Origin: JBGPEQ01 sp035518775 | GTDB lineage: Bacteria; Pseudomonadota; Alphaproteobacteria; Dongiales; Dongiaceae | Direction: 5' to 3' | DNA length: 64,000 bases | NCBI GenBank assembly: GCA_035518775.1 | Contig: DATIXH010000301.1 | Span: forward strand, 5,832-69,831 | Part shown: piece after piece, positions 8,648-16,734 of the stretch | How positions within the stretch are numbered: position 1 is the stretch's first letter | How the letters are laid out: each line of letters starts with the position of its first letter | The notes under the pieces: generated by a model | Seen by the model: only the letters and a program-made list of their open reading frames with translations | What the model was told of the DNA's origin: nothing | The model's database searches: none | Program-made: the position numbers and the translations under genes

Positions 8648-9994
8648 TCACTGCCACAGCTTCTGCCACCAGGACGTGTCGGGGTCCTCGTCCTCTCTGC
8701 CGGTCGGCCCGGACTGCGCCTTGACCTTCGCGAGGATCTCGTCGTAGCGCCACCCGGTGAGGGCCGCCAGCGTGGCCGCCTCTTGGCTCAGGCGAATGCG
8801 GAGCTTGTTCCGATAGGTCTCGCCGTCCGGGCAAGTCAGCCTCCCGAAGAAGGGATGCTGCAGGATGTAGCGGCCCTGGAAGGTGGAGGTATCGCGCGTC
8901 TCCATCAGCATCAGATCCTCGGGGAAATGCGCGCGGTCGTAGCGGACGTGCAGCCGGGTGGCGAAGACCTGAAGCCGGCCTGGCGACTGGCCGCTCGCGT
9001 CGCTCACCCAGCGCGCCCCGAGCTTGTTCAGCTCCTCGGCCGTCAGCGGGTCGGCGGCGCAGGGGTCGCACCAGCTGAGGTCCCAGGCATACTCCTGGAA
9101 TACCACCTGCATGTCCGTTTGCTCGACCGCCCGGTCGAATGTCGCCTTGTAGAAGTCGGCGAACGAGCCCTTCACATAGGTCGGGATGGCAAGGTCGCTG
9201 GGCACCTTCATCGTGCGGTAGTTGCTGGTCTCGACCCGTCCGTGGCGCGCGAGGGCGAAGACGAACAGGTCCTGCGGGCCGGCCGCGTTCACGGTCCCCA
9301 ACCGGATCGGCAGCATGAACTTTGGCGATTGATAGGAGACCTGCAGCGGCCGCAGGAAAGTCGCGCCCAGCCGCTGCTGCTCGCCGAGGTTCACCTTGGC
9401 GACGAAGAACCGCATCTTCTGCTTGATGTAGCTGCCGAGCACGTCGGCGGCGCCGTCGGGGATGCGGTAGCCGCTCTCCGTCAGAAAGGTGACGAGACCG
9501 TCGCTCTCTTGAGCGGAGAGAATGGCGATGTCGTACTCGCCGACCGTATAGGTAGCTTCGACGGTGACGCCGAGCGAATTGGCGCGTCGCCGTATCGTCG
9601 CGCTGGCGTCTTCCTCGATCGCGGCCGGGGCTGCCAACATGTAGGCAACTGGCGGGCTGCACGGATCATTGTCGAAATACTCGACCAGCCGTGGCGCGGT
9701 GAAGGCGTCGAGATGGTCGACCAGCGCCGGTTCGACGACGCCGATCTGGTCGCGCTCGATGAAGGTCGGCACGGGTACGACGAGGGCGAACTCGCGCGGA
9801 TCGCCCTCGTAGTCGCTGGCCATGGTGATGACGGTCTTGCCGGCGTCCCAGGCCAGCACCACCTTCGAGGCCTTGTTGTAGAGCTTGGAATCGGCCTTGG
9901 CGACGTAGAAGCCGCAGAAGGCCTGCGCCGCCGGCGCCGACAGCGCGACGGCGATGGCGACCAAGAGCGCGACGAGCGAAGCGCGGAGAGTCAT
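8648..9994 (-). CDS. DUF2330 domain-containing secreted protein
   Basis: This 448-aa exported protein begins with a Sec signal peptide (about 1-25, ending AQA before FCGFYV). The Cys-containing FCGFYV start of the mature part and the following VPVPTFI segment are hallmarks of DUF2330, a family without known function. GGAGGA precedes the ATG at 9994. The start overlaps the stop of the upstream membrane protein gene as ATGA, so the two are translationally coupled. The mature protein has several Cys and no membrane anchor, so it is probably periplasmic and partners the membrane protein. Confidence 0.85.
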   Translation of the reverse strand: MTLRASLVALLVAIAVALSAPAAQAFCGFYVAKADSKLYNKASKVVLAWDAGKTVITMASDYEGDPREFALVVPVPTFIERDQIGVVEPALVDHLDAFTAPRLVEYFDNDPCSPPVAYMLAAPAAIEEDASATIRRRANSLGVTVEATYTVGEYDIAILSAQESDGLVTFLTESGYRIPDGAADVLGSYIKQKMRFFVAKVNLGEQQRLGATFLRPLQVSYQSPKFMLPIRLGTVNAAGPQDLFVFALARHGRVETSNYRTMKVPSDLAIPTYVKGSFADFYKATFDRAVEQTDMQVVFQEYAWDLSWCDPCAADPLTAEELNKLGARWVSDASGQSPGRLQVFATRLHVRYDRAHFPEDLMLMETRDTSTFQGRYILQHPFFGRLTCPDGETYRNKLRIRLSQEAATLAALTGWRYDEILAKVKAQSGPTGREDEDPDTSWWQKLWQ

Positions 9995-10854
9995 GCTTGT
10001 CCTCCAGGAGTTGCTGCCGGCACCCATTGGTGACGGGGCGCCGGCAGAAGCCGGTCGATGGGCCACACGGCGAGCGCGAGCAGCGCCAGGGCGAGGTAGA
10101 GCCCCGGCCGCACTTGCGCGAAGAAGATGAAGTAGTGGGCAAGCCCGGCCACGGCGGCGGCGAAGATCAGCCGTCCCAGCCGCGAGTCCGGAATCGTCTT
10201 GGGATCCGAGATCATGAAGAAGGCGAACAGCAGCAGCGAGCCGCTCTCCAGCTGGTGCACGGGGATCGCCAGAGGGTCGCCGAGCCAGAGCGCCCGCGCC
10301 AGCAGCAAGCCCGCATGGGCAAGGAGGAAGAAAATCGTGACGTCAGCGCGCCGTGCCCGCTGCAGCACCATGATGCCGAGAAAGCCGAGCAAGGCCGCGA
10401 ACCACAGCTCCGCGCCCCACTGCCCGGGCGTCACCCAGGCCCGGCCGCTGCCGAAGACGAGCGCCACGATTGCGATGGTGGCGGGGTTGAACAGGTGCTT
10501 GCCGTCGATCCGGATGAGGAACTTGGAGCCGACGGCGATGACGGCCGCCAGCGCGTAAAGCCAGAGCGAGTCGGTCCGCAACAGCAACGAGAGCGAGAAC
10601 GAGGTGATGAGGGCGCTGCGCAGCTCGACCGGGATGCCCACGATCCGGCTCGCCGCAATCTGGGTGAGGCAGCAGGTGGCTATCAGCACGGCGCAGGCCC
10701 GCGGGTCGGCTCCGAAGTCGAGCCAGATCAGGTTGAGCGTCAGCAGCGTGGCCAGCGATGCGATCTGATAATGCCGGGCATCGACCAGCCAGCCTCGCCA
10801 GCGCGGCGACAGCGCAAGAGATCCCCACATCGCCCGGCGATCCTGCTCTCCCAT
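9991..10854 (-). CDS. NqrB/RnfD-family membrane protein
   Basis: This 287-aa polytopic inner-membrane protein has about eight hydrophobic helices. GKHLFNPATIAI and ISDPKTIPDSRLGR match the conserved loops of the NQR2/RnfD/RnfE family, which hold flavin and conduct electrons and ions in Na+-pumping NADH:quinone and Rnf complexes. No other Nqr or Rnf subunits are nearby. The only partner is the DUF2330 protein, coupled by an ATGA overlap, so this is probably a dedicated two-component membrane-periplasm system rather than a full Rnf complex. Confidence 0.8.
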   Translation of the reverse strand: MGEQDRRAMWGSLALSPRWRGWLVDARHYQIASLATLLTLNLIWLDFGADPRACAVLIATCCLTQIAASRIVGIPVELRSALITSFSLSLLLRTDSLWLYALAAVIAVGSKFLIRIDGKHLFNPATIAIVALVFGSGRAWVTPGQWGAELWFAALLGFLGIMVLQRARRADVTIFFLLAHAGLLLARALWLGDPLAIPVHQLESGSLLLFAFFMISDPKTIPDSRLGRLIFAAAVAGLAHYFIFFAQVRPGLYLALALLALAVWPIDRLLPAPRHQWVPAATPGGQA

Positions 10855-10951
10855 TGTGTCCGAAACGAGGCCGGCGCCCCGCTCTGATCAACTATGCCGC
10901 CATCGCCCCGCCCCGATGCCACGCCGTTTGAACGAAGCGCAAAGATTCTTT

Positions 10952-11047
10952 TAGGGGCGGGCTGCGCCCGCCCGTCCATCCACCGCACGGCACTTGGCGG
11001 TGACGACCGGATTTGTCCGCTGCACGGGCGGGCGCAGCCCGCCCCTA
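10952..11047. repeat. REP-like long inverted repeat (24-nt arms)
   Basis: Two perfect 24-nt arms (10952-10975 and 11024-11047) are inverted around a 48-nt spacer. Each arm is itself a small palindrome (GGGGCGGGCTGCGCCCGCCC). It lies between the ends or starts of oppositely oriented genes and may act as a bidirectional terminator. The outer frame TAGGGGCG...CGCCCGT is shared with the inverted repeat at 51669-51740. Confidence 0.8.
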
Positions 11048-11052
11048 CGATA

Positions 11053-11508
11053 CTACCGCTGGCGACGCGCGCGCTTGGCCGGCGCCCGCTTCTTTGCCTT
11101 CGCCTTGGGCTTCGGCCGGCCCGCCGCCTGGCTGCGGCCGCCGACATGCGCGTACGCCACGACCTCGATCTTGGCGCCCGGCACCATCAGGTTGGCCACG
11201 ATGGTGGCGCGGTTAGGGTAGGGCGGCTTGAACGACCGGGCGTAGACCTCGTTCATGCCCGGGAAGTCCGTGGGATCGGGCAGGTAGACCAGCACCTGCG
11301 TGACGTCGTCCATGCTGCCCCCGGCGGCCTCGACCGTGCGCCGCAGGTTGGAGAGCGTCAGCTCGGCCTGGGTGCGGATGTCGCCGGTCTCGATCGAGCC
11401 GTCCTCGCGGTTGGGAATCTGCGCCGTGTAGAGGATGCCGTCGGCGGTCGTTGCCCATTCGAGCGGCGCGCTCACGGCCGGCAGATGCGTCTTCACAGGC
11501 TTGCGCAT
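11053..11508 (-). CDS. ridA: RidA/YjgF family protein with basic C-terminal tail
   Basis: This 151-aa member of the RidA/YER057c/UK114 family typically deaminates reactive enamine/imine intermediates in the cytosol. The core (about 1-125) has the expected VYLPDPTDFPGMNEVY helix region, the Arg in PNRATIV and the Glu in KIEVVAYA that form the ligand pocket. The last 25 residues are an Ala/Lys/Arg-rich tail (KPKAKAKKRAPAKR) not part of the family fold. GAGGGGGAA precedes the ATG. It is divergent from an amino acid-type ABC operon, which fits a role around amino-acid breakdown. Confidence 0.88.
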   Translation of the reverse strand: MRKPVKTHLPAVSAPLEWATTADGILYTAQIPNREDGSIETGDIRTQAELTLSNLRRTVEAAGGSMDDVTQVLVYLPDPTDFPGMNEVYARSFKPPYPNRATIVANLMVPGAKIEVVAYAHVGGRSQAAGRPKPKAKAKKRAPAKRARRQR

Positions 11509-11533
11509 TGGTTCCCCCTCGCGTTTCGACTCG

Positions 11534-11588
11534 GCGCATTTTGTATGCGCGCTGCATTATTGACACCCCCGCGCGAAAGCTCAAGAGT
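11534..11588 (+). promoter_or_regulatory. Candidate promoter and operator of the ABC importer operon
   Basis: In the divergent gap an inverted repeat GCGCAT-N5-ATGCGC (11534-11550) lies just upstream of TTGACA (11560-11565), with AAGAGT at 17-bp spacing (11583-11588) as a weak -10. The arrangement fits a regulated promoter for the binding-protein gene at 11653. The regulator is unknown. Confidence 0.4.
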
Positions 11589-11652
11589 AGGGGACCAACG
11601 AACGCCTAAGGGGCCATACCCACAGGGCGATAACAGTGCGGGAGGTAACGCA

Positions 11653-12546
11653 ATGACCATGAGAGTAGGAAGGGCGATCTATGCCCTGGCGACGGCCGCC
11701 ATCGCGGTCGGGCTGGCTGCTGGTCCGGCGCTGGCGCAGGTGAAGACGATCGAGCCGGGCAAGCTCAACATCGCCATGAACGGCGACATGCCGATGACGC
11801 AGCTGAAGGACGGGCAGCTCAGCGGCACCGATGGCGAGCTGATGGTCTACGTCGCCAAGAAGTTGGGGCTGGAGCCGGTGGTCCACCAGATGGACTGGGC
11901 GGCCGAGATCGAGGCCACCAAGCAGGGCAAGGTCGACATCATGCACGGCGCCATGGGCTGGATCGAGCCGCGCACCAAGATCATGAACCTGACCGATCCG
12001 ATCTACTACTTCGGCACCCTGCTGGCGCAGAAGGAGGAGAACAACTTCCACAGCTTCGCCGACATGAAGGGCCACTCGGTCGGCACCGTCACCGGCTTCA
12101 CGCTGGTGCCGGAGCTGAAGACCGTCGAAGGCATCGGCGAGGTGAAGCTCTACGACACCTCCGACGGCGTGCTGCAGGATCTCGTGGCCGGCCGCCTCGA
12201 CATGGCGATCCTCGACCCGCCGCTGGTGCAGTGGGGCATCGTCAACCATCCGGAGTGGAAGCTGAAGCAGGTGCCGCTCGAGCCGATGCCGGACAAGTAT
12301 CCGATCATGTCGACCAAATACAGCGTGATCTTCGGCGTCAACAAGGACGAGCCGGAGCTGGCCGCCGCCATCAGCAAGATCATCGCCGAGGACATCTGGC
12401 CGAACTGCATCAACGTGAAGACCATGGCCAAGTACGGCATGGGCGACAAGGCGTGGTTCGTGCCGCCGGCCAACGATCCGCGCATCGGCGTCGATCGCGA
12501 GAAGGACTACAAGTCGCGGACGGCACCGGACTCGTGCTTCCAATAG
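11653..12546 (+). CDS. Amino acid-type ABC transporter substrate-binding protein
   Basis: This 297-aa periplasmic solute-binding protein of family 3 (polar amino acids) has a Sec signal peptide ending ALAQ at about residue 30. The mature part has the family pattern: LNIAMNGDMPMT at the start of lobe 1, SGTDGELMVYVAKKLG, a VDIMHGAMGWIEPRTK segment and a GRLDMAILDPPL hinge region. GGGAGGT is 8 bases before the ATG at 11653. It opens an operon with an ATPase and two permeases of the same class. The ligand is not identifiable by eye. Confidence 0.9.
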   Translation: MTMRVGRAIYALATAAIAVGLAAGPALAQVKTIEPGKLNIAMNGDMPMTQLKDGQLSGTDGELMVYVAKKLGLEPVVHQMDWAAEIEATKQGKVDIMHGAMGWIEPRTKIMNLTDPIYYFGTLLAQKEENNFHSFADMKGHSVGTVTGFTLVPELKTVEGIGEVKLYDTSDGVLQDLVAGRLDMAILDPPLVQWGIVNHPEWKLKQVPLEPMPDKYPIMSTKYSVIFGVNKDEPELAAAISKIIAEDIWPNCINVKTMAKYGMGDKAWFVPPANDPRIGVDREKDYKSRTAPDSCFQ

Positions 12547-12586
12547 CGTCCGGCGCGCGCGTCGCCGCGGCCGAGCGATAGATGCG

Positions 12587-12608
12587 GGGGCGGGCATTGT
12601 CCCGCCCC
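12587..12608 (+). terminator. Intra-operon hairpin after the binding-protein gene
   Basis: GGGGCGGG (12587-12594) pairs with CCCGCCCC (12601-12608) around a 6-base loop. There is no T-run, so it is more likely an mRNA-stabilising or partial-termination hairpin that raises binding-protein yield over the downstream transporter genes. Confidence 0.45.
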
Positions 12609-12632
12609 TGCCGTGTCTGAGGCGCGCCATCG

Positions 12633-13400
12633 ATGGCACCCCTTCTCCAGATCGTCGACCTGCACAAGCGCTTCGCCGAGCTGGAGGTGCTCTCGGGCAT
12701 CTCGCTGGACGTGGCGCGCGGCGAGAAGGTCTCGATCATCGGGCCGAGCGGCTCCGGCAAGACCACGCTGCTCCGCTGCATCAACTATCTGGAGAAGCCG
12801 ACCGCCGGCCACGTCTATATCGACGGCAAGCTGATCGGCGAGAAGCAGGTCAACGGCAACTACGTCCACCTCAGCGACCGCGAGCTCGCCAAGGAGCGCC
12901 AGGAGATCGGCTTCGTCTTCCAGCGCTTCAACCTGTTCCCGCATCTGACCGCGCTCGGCAACGTCACCATCGCGCCGCAGAAGGTGCTGGGCCTGCCGCG
13001 CGAGGAGGCCGAGGCGCGCGGCCGCGAGATGCTCACCAAGGTCGGCCTCGCCCACAAGATCAACGAATATCCCGAGCGGCTCTCCGGCGGCCAGCAGCAG
13101 CGCGTCGCCATCGCCCGCGTGCTCGCCATGCAGCCCAAGCTCATGCTGTTCGACGAGGCCACCTCCGCCCTCGATCCCGAGCTGATCGGCGAGGTCTTGC
13201 GCGTCATGCGCCAGCTGGCGGAGGAGGGGCGCACCATGGTGATCGTCACCCACGAGATCCAGTTCGCCGGCGAAGTCTCCGACCGCGTGATCTTCATGGA
13301 CGGCGGCAAGATCGTGGAGCAGGGCCCGCCGCGCGAGGTGCTGCAGAAGCCGCAGCAGCCCCGCACCCGCGAGTTCCTCAAGCACATCCAGGAACGCTAG
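12633..13400 (+). CDS. Polar amino acid-type ABC transporter ATP-binding protein
   Basis: This 255-aa GlnQ/HisP-class ATPase energises the importer of this operon. It has Walker A GPSGSGKTT, the Q-loop QRFNLFPH typical of amino-acid importers, signature LSGGQQQRVAIARV, Walker B LMLFDEATSALDPE and the switch His in VTHEI. A short insertion after strand 3 (about residues 67-86) also occurs in HisP-like members. No clear Shine-Dalgarno sequence precedes the ATG. It is followed 12 bases later by the first permease. Confidence 0.93.
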   Translation: MAPLLQIVDLHKRFAELEVLSGISLDVARGEKVSIIGPSGSGKTTLLRCINYLEKPTAGHVYIDGKLIGEKQVNGNYVHLSDRELAKERQEIGFVFQRFNLFPHLTALGNVTIAPQKVLGLPREEAEARGREMLTKVGLAHKINEYPERLSGGQQQRVAIARVLAMQPKLMLFDEATSALDPELIGEVLRVMRQLAEEGRTMVIVTHEIQFAGEVSDRVIFMDGGKIVEQGPPREVLQKPQQPRTREFLKHIQER

Positions 13401-13412
13401 GGTCCACGCGCC

Positions 13413-14078
13413 ATGTATTTCCTGCACGTGCTGGAGGCCAAGGGCTGGTACTTCCTCACCACGCTGCTCGGCGGCTGGCCGGAGACCGCCGGCGTGGCCG
13501 CGGCGTCGCTGGTCTTCGCCCTCGTCGTCGGGCTCTTCATCGCCCTGTTGCGGCTGTCGCGCTGGCGCCTGCTGCGCTTCCCGGCCATCGCGTATGTCGA
13601 GTTCTTCCGCGGCACGCCGGCGCTGGTGCAGCTCTTCGTCATCTATTTCGGCCTGCCCGACACGGGCTTTCAGCCCTCGCCCCTGCAGGCCGCGATCGTC
13701 GGGCTCGGCCTCAACGGTGCCGCCTATCTCTCCGAGATCTACCGCGCCGGCATCGAATCGATCCACCGCGGACAGATGGAGGCGTCGCTCTCGCTCGGCA
13801 TGACGCCGGCGAGCGCCATGCGCTACATCATCCTGCCCCAGGCCATCCGCACGATGCTGCCGCCGATCACCAACTTCGCGATCGTGCTGCTGAAGGACAC
13901 GGCCATCATCTTCGCCGTCGGCGTCGTCGAGATCATGGCGCTGGCCCGCAACCTCGTGACCGAGACCTTGCAGAGCGCCGTCATCTATCTCATCGCCGGC
14001 GCCATCTATCTCTGCATGACCATCCCCATGGCCCGCATCGCCGCCCGCCTCGAGCGGGCGAAGCGGGCCTGGCAGTAG
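13413..14078 (+). CDS. Amino acid ABC transporter permease (first)
   Basis: This 221-aa HisM/GlnP-class permease has about five transmembrane helices. The EFFRGTPALVQLF segment is the class signature near the start of the core, and the EAA loop that docks the ATPase reads EASLSLGMTPASAMRYIILPQA. It pairs with the permease 10 bases downstream to form the heterodimeric channel. Length and topology are normal. Confidence 0.92.
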   Translation: MYFLHVLEAKGWYFLTTLLGGWPETAGVAAASLVFALVVGLFIALLRLSRWRLLRFPAIAYVEFFRGTPALVQLFVIYFGLPDTGFQPSPLQAAIVGLGLNGAAYLSEIYRAGIESIHRGQMEASLSLGMTPASAMRYIILPQAIRTMLPPITNFAIVLLKDTAIIFAVGVVEIMALARNLVTETLQSAVIYLIAGAIYLCMTIPMARIAARLERAKRAWQ

Positions 14079-14088
14079 GGTCGCGGCG

Positions 14089-14775
14089 ATGCTCCAGCTC
14101 CCCGAGATCTACGCCGAGAACATCCATCGCTGGCTGCCGGAGCTGCTGTATTTCGCCCGCACCACCCTGCTGATCGCGGCGCTGTCGTTCGTCCTGGCGG
14201 TCGCCATCGGCCTCGTCCTCGCGCTGATGCGCACCTCGCGGTCATCCGTGTCGGGCGGCCTGGCGGCCGGCTACATCGAGATCTGCCGCGGCCTGCCGAT
14301 CGTGGTGCTGCTCTACATCGTCTATTTCGCTCCGCCCCAGTTCTTCCCCGGGCTCGGCTGGAAGTGGTTCACGACGCTGGCCGGCGCCGTGCTCGGGCTC
14401 GGCATCCATGGCGGCGCGATCCTGGCCGAGGTCTTCCGCTCCGGCATCGAGGCCCTGCACAAGGGCCAGCGCGAGGCCGCGCTCTCGCTCGGCATGACGC
14501 CGGCCAAGGCCACGGCCTACATCATCCTGCCGCAGGCCGCCCGCATCGTCCTCCCGCCGGTCGGCAACTACGCCATCGGCCTGCTCAAGGACACCTCGCT
14601 CTGCTCGCTGATCGGCGCCAACGAGCTGATGAACGACGCCAAGAGCATCGCCTTCGCCGACTACCAGCCGATGGCCGTCTTCGTGCTGGTGGCCGGCATC
14701 TATTTCGCCATGAGCTACCCGCTGTCGCTCTGCGTCCGCTACATGGAAGCGCGCATGAGCCGCGGCCGGGCCTGA
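14089..14775 (+). CDS. Amino acid ABC transporter permease (second)
   Basis: This 228-aa permease of the same family as its neighbour has about five membrane helices. It has EICRGLPIVVLLYI and the EAA loop beginning EAALSLGMTPAKA, very like that of the first permease, consistent with old duplication. It completes a binding protein-ATPase-permease-permease operon, followed 22 bases later by an enolase-superfamily enzyme that may act on the imported compound. Confidence 0.92.
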   Translation: MLQLPEIYAENIHRWLPELLYFARTTLLIAALSFVLAVAIGLVLALMRTSRSSVSGGLAAGYIEICRGLPIVVLLYIVYFAPPQFFPGLGWKWFTTLAGAVLGLGIHGGAILAEVFRSGIEALHKGQREAALSLGMTPAKATAYIILPQAARIVLPPVGNYAIGLLKDTSLCSLIGANELMNDAKSIAFADYQPMAVFVLVAGIYFAMSYPLSLCVRYMEARMSRGRA

Positions 14776-14797
14776 AATCCGCCGGAGAAGGAATCCC

Positions 14798-15973
14798 ATG
14801 AGAGTCGTCAAGCTCGAAGCCATCCCCGTCCGCATCGCCTACAAGCATGTCGAGGCCAGCTCGCTGATCGCGCGCGGCGGCGTGGCCGACGTGCTGGTGA
14901 AGGTCACCACCGAGGACGGCATCGTCGGCTGGGGCGAATGCACGCGCGCCGCCGACGTGCCGGGCATCGAGAGCGCGGTCAACGCCATGGCGCCGCTGGT
15001 CGTCGGCCGCAGCGCCTGGGACCGCGAGATCATGCAGCGCGAGCTCGCCGTCTACGCGGTCTGGGCCTTCCAGCCCATGACCGCCAACTTCGCCTTCGCC
15101 GGCATCGACATGGCGCTGTGGGACGCCTGCGGCAAGGCCTGCGGCCAGCCGCTCTACCGCCTCTTCGGCGGCGCCATGCGCGAGGAGGTCGACTATTTCT
15201 ATTACATGGAATGGGGCACGCCGAAGGAGATCGCGAAGCAGGCCAAGGACGGCGTGAAGAAGGGCTACCGCGCCTACTACATCAAGGCCGGCGTCGACGA
15301 GAAGCGCGAGGAGGCGATGCTGGAAGCCCTGCGCGACGGCATCGGCTCGGACGGGCTGATCCGCATCGACGTCAACCAGTCCTGGGACATGCCGACCGCC
15401 GTGCGGCTGCTGAAGCGCTGGCACGAGAAGTTCGTGATCGATTTCGTTGAGGCCCCGGTTCGCATCGACCCCATCGAGAACAACCTCGATCTCATGCAGC
15501 AGGTCGACGTGCCCATCTGCGTGAACGAGGGCTTGTGGCGCGAGGCCGATGCCTGGCGCATCATCAAGAGTCGCGGCGGCCACTATCTCTGCTTCAGCCA
15601 ATATTGGGTCGGCTCGCTCGCCCGCTGGCACATGATGTGCCACGCCGGCCATCAGGAGGGCTGGCTGGTCTGCAAGCACACCCACGGCGAGTTCGGCCTC
15701 ACCGCCGCCGCCGGCCAGCACATCATGCTGACCATCCCCAACGCCTGTCTCGGCCACCAGCAGACCGCCCAGATGATGGAGGACGATATTCTGACCGAGC
15801 GCATCCCGATCGCCGACGGCCCACGCTGGGGCCGCATCGACGGCGCCGGCCTCGGCGTCGAGGTCGACGAGGATAAGGTGGCGAAATATCACGCCGACTA
15901 CCGCCAGCACGGCGAGTTCCCGACCTATGTCGGCAAGGTCGCCGCGCCGGCGGCCGCCAAGCGCCGACGTTAG
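14798..15973 (+). CDS. Enolase-superfamily enzyme (muconate cycloisomerase/mandelate racemase-like)
   Basis: This is a 391-aa member of the mandelate racemase/muconate lactonizing enzyme group. The N-terminal capping domain is followed by a TIM barrel. Likely Mg2+ ligands are Asp191 (RIDVNQ), Glu218 (FVEAP) and Glu244 (VNEG). A candidate general base or acid is in KHTHGEFG (His294/His296). The KxK motif on strand 2 is altered to Tyr161-Ile-Lys163, so only one of the two usual lysines remains. GGAGAAGGA precedes the ATG. It is probably the last gene of the ABC importer operon and acts on the imported acid; the reaction is unknown. Confidence 0.85.
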   Translation: MRVVKLEAIPVRIAYKHVEASSLIARGGVADVLVKVTTEDGIVGWGECTRAADVPGIESAVNAMAPLVVGRSAWDREIMQRELAVYAVWAFQPMTANFAFAGIDMALWDACGKACGQPLYRLFGGAMREEVDYFYYMEWGTPKEIAKQAKDGVKKGYRAYYIKAGVDEKREEAMLEALRDGIGSDGLIRIDVNQSWDMPTAVRLLKRWHEKFVIDFVEAPVRIDPIENNLDLMQQVDVPICVNEGLWREADAWRIIKSRGGHYLCFSQYWVGSLARWHMMCHAGHQEGWLVCKHTHGEFGLTAAAGQHIMLTIPNACLGHQQTAQMMEDDILTERIPIADGPRWGRIDGAGLGVEVDEDKVAKYHADYRQHGEFPTYVGKVAAPAAAKRRR

Positions 15974-16734
15974 AGCCGCGCAGCGGTCAGCCATACCAGG
16001 ACGAGTACCAGCAGCGCGCAGACCAGAAACACGGCGTCGGCGCGCGCGAATGTCGAAGCGCGCAGGCTCGTCCGGACCATGGGATGATGCAGGCCACGCG
16101 CCTCCATGCTGATGGCGGCCCGGCTGGCTTTGCGCACGGTGCTCGCCAGCAGCGGGACGGCGAGCCCGGGCAGCGTGCGCAGCCTCGCCCGCCAGGGCGC
16201 CGATCGGTCGGCGCGCATGCTGCGCGCCAGCCGGATCTGCCGGAGATCGTCGCGCAGATAGGGCAGGAACTGCAGGGCGGAGAAGACGCTGAAGCCGATG
16301 AAGGCCGGCAGCCGCGCCCGCTGCATCAGCGCGCGCACGAGGTCCGCAGGATCGGTGGAGCGGACGAATGCGTAGGAGATCAGGCCGAAGGAGAGTGCGC
16401 GCAGGAACAGCGCGGCGCCGGCATTGGCGGCGGGATCGCGGAGGAGCGCCGGCGCCCCCAGCGACTCGGAATAGGCCGCGGTGCTCGCGGGGAACAGCAG
16501 GTTCGCCCAGAGATAGCCGAAGCCGACGAGCGCGAACGGCAGCATCGCCTTCAGCAGCGCCAGCGGCCCGACCCGCTCCAGCGCGATCAGGGCGACGGCC
16601 ACGGCCGCCGCCAGCAGCAGCTGGAACAGCGCGTCGAACACCAGCGTCGCCGCGGCGATATAGAGCAGCGCCGCCGCCAGCTTGCTGAGCGGATTCACGC
16701 GCCGCAGCCGCAGCGGCTCAGGCGGCCAGCGCAT
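15970..16734 (-). CDS. ykoC: ECF transporter T component (YkoC)
   Basis: This 254-aa EcfT-type membrane coupling protein is the scaffold of an energy-coupling factor importer. It starts with NPLSKLAAAL, the usual EcfT opening, and has several hydrophobic helices. The two short Ala-Arg-Gly-type coupling motifs that contact the ATPases are visible as LARSMRADR and ISMEARGLHHP. ATG 16734 overlaps the end of the ATPase gene by 17 bases; a GTG at 16698 is an alternative. It is the last gene of the riboswitch-controlled ykoFEDC operon. Confidence 0.85.
   Translation of the reverse strand: MRWPPEPLRLRRVNPLSKLAAALLYIAAATLVFDALFQLLLAAAVAVALIALERVGPLALLKAMLPFALVGFGYLWANLLFPASTAAYSESLGAPALLRDPAANAGAALFLRALSFGLISYAFVRSTDPADLVRALMQRARLPAFIGFSVFSALQFLPYLRDDLRQIRLARSMRADRSAPWRARLRTLPGLAVPLLASTVRKASRAAISMEARGLHHPMVRTSLRASTFARADAVFLVCALLVLVLVWLTAARL

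Noticed and set aside
10894..11652. Long in-frame extension upstream of the binding-protein gene
   Set aside because: It crosses the REP-like inverted repeat and lies antisense to ridA; the signal peptide and ribosome-binding site place the true start at 11653.
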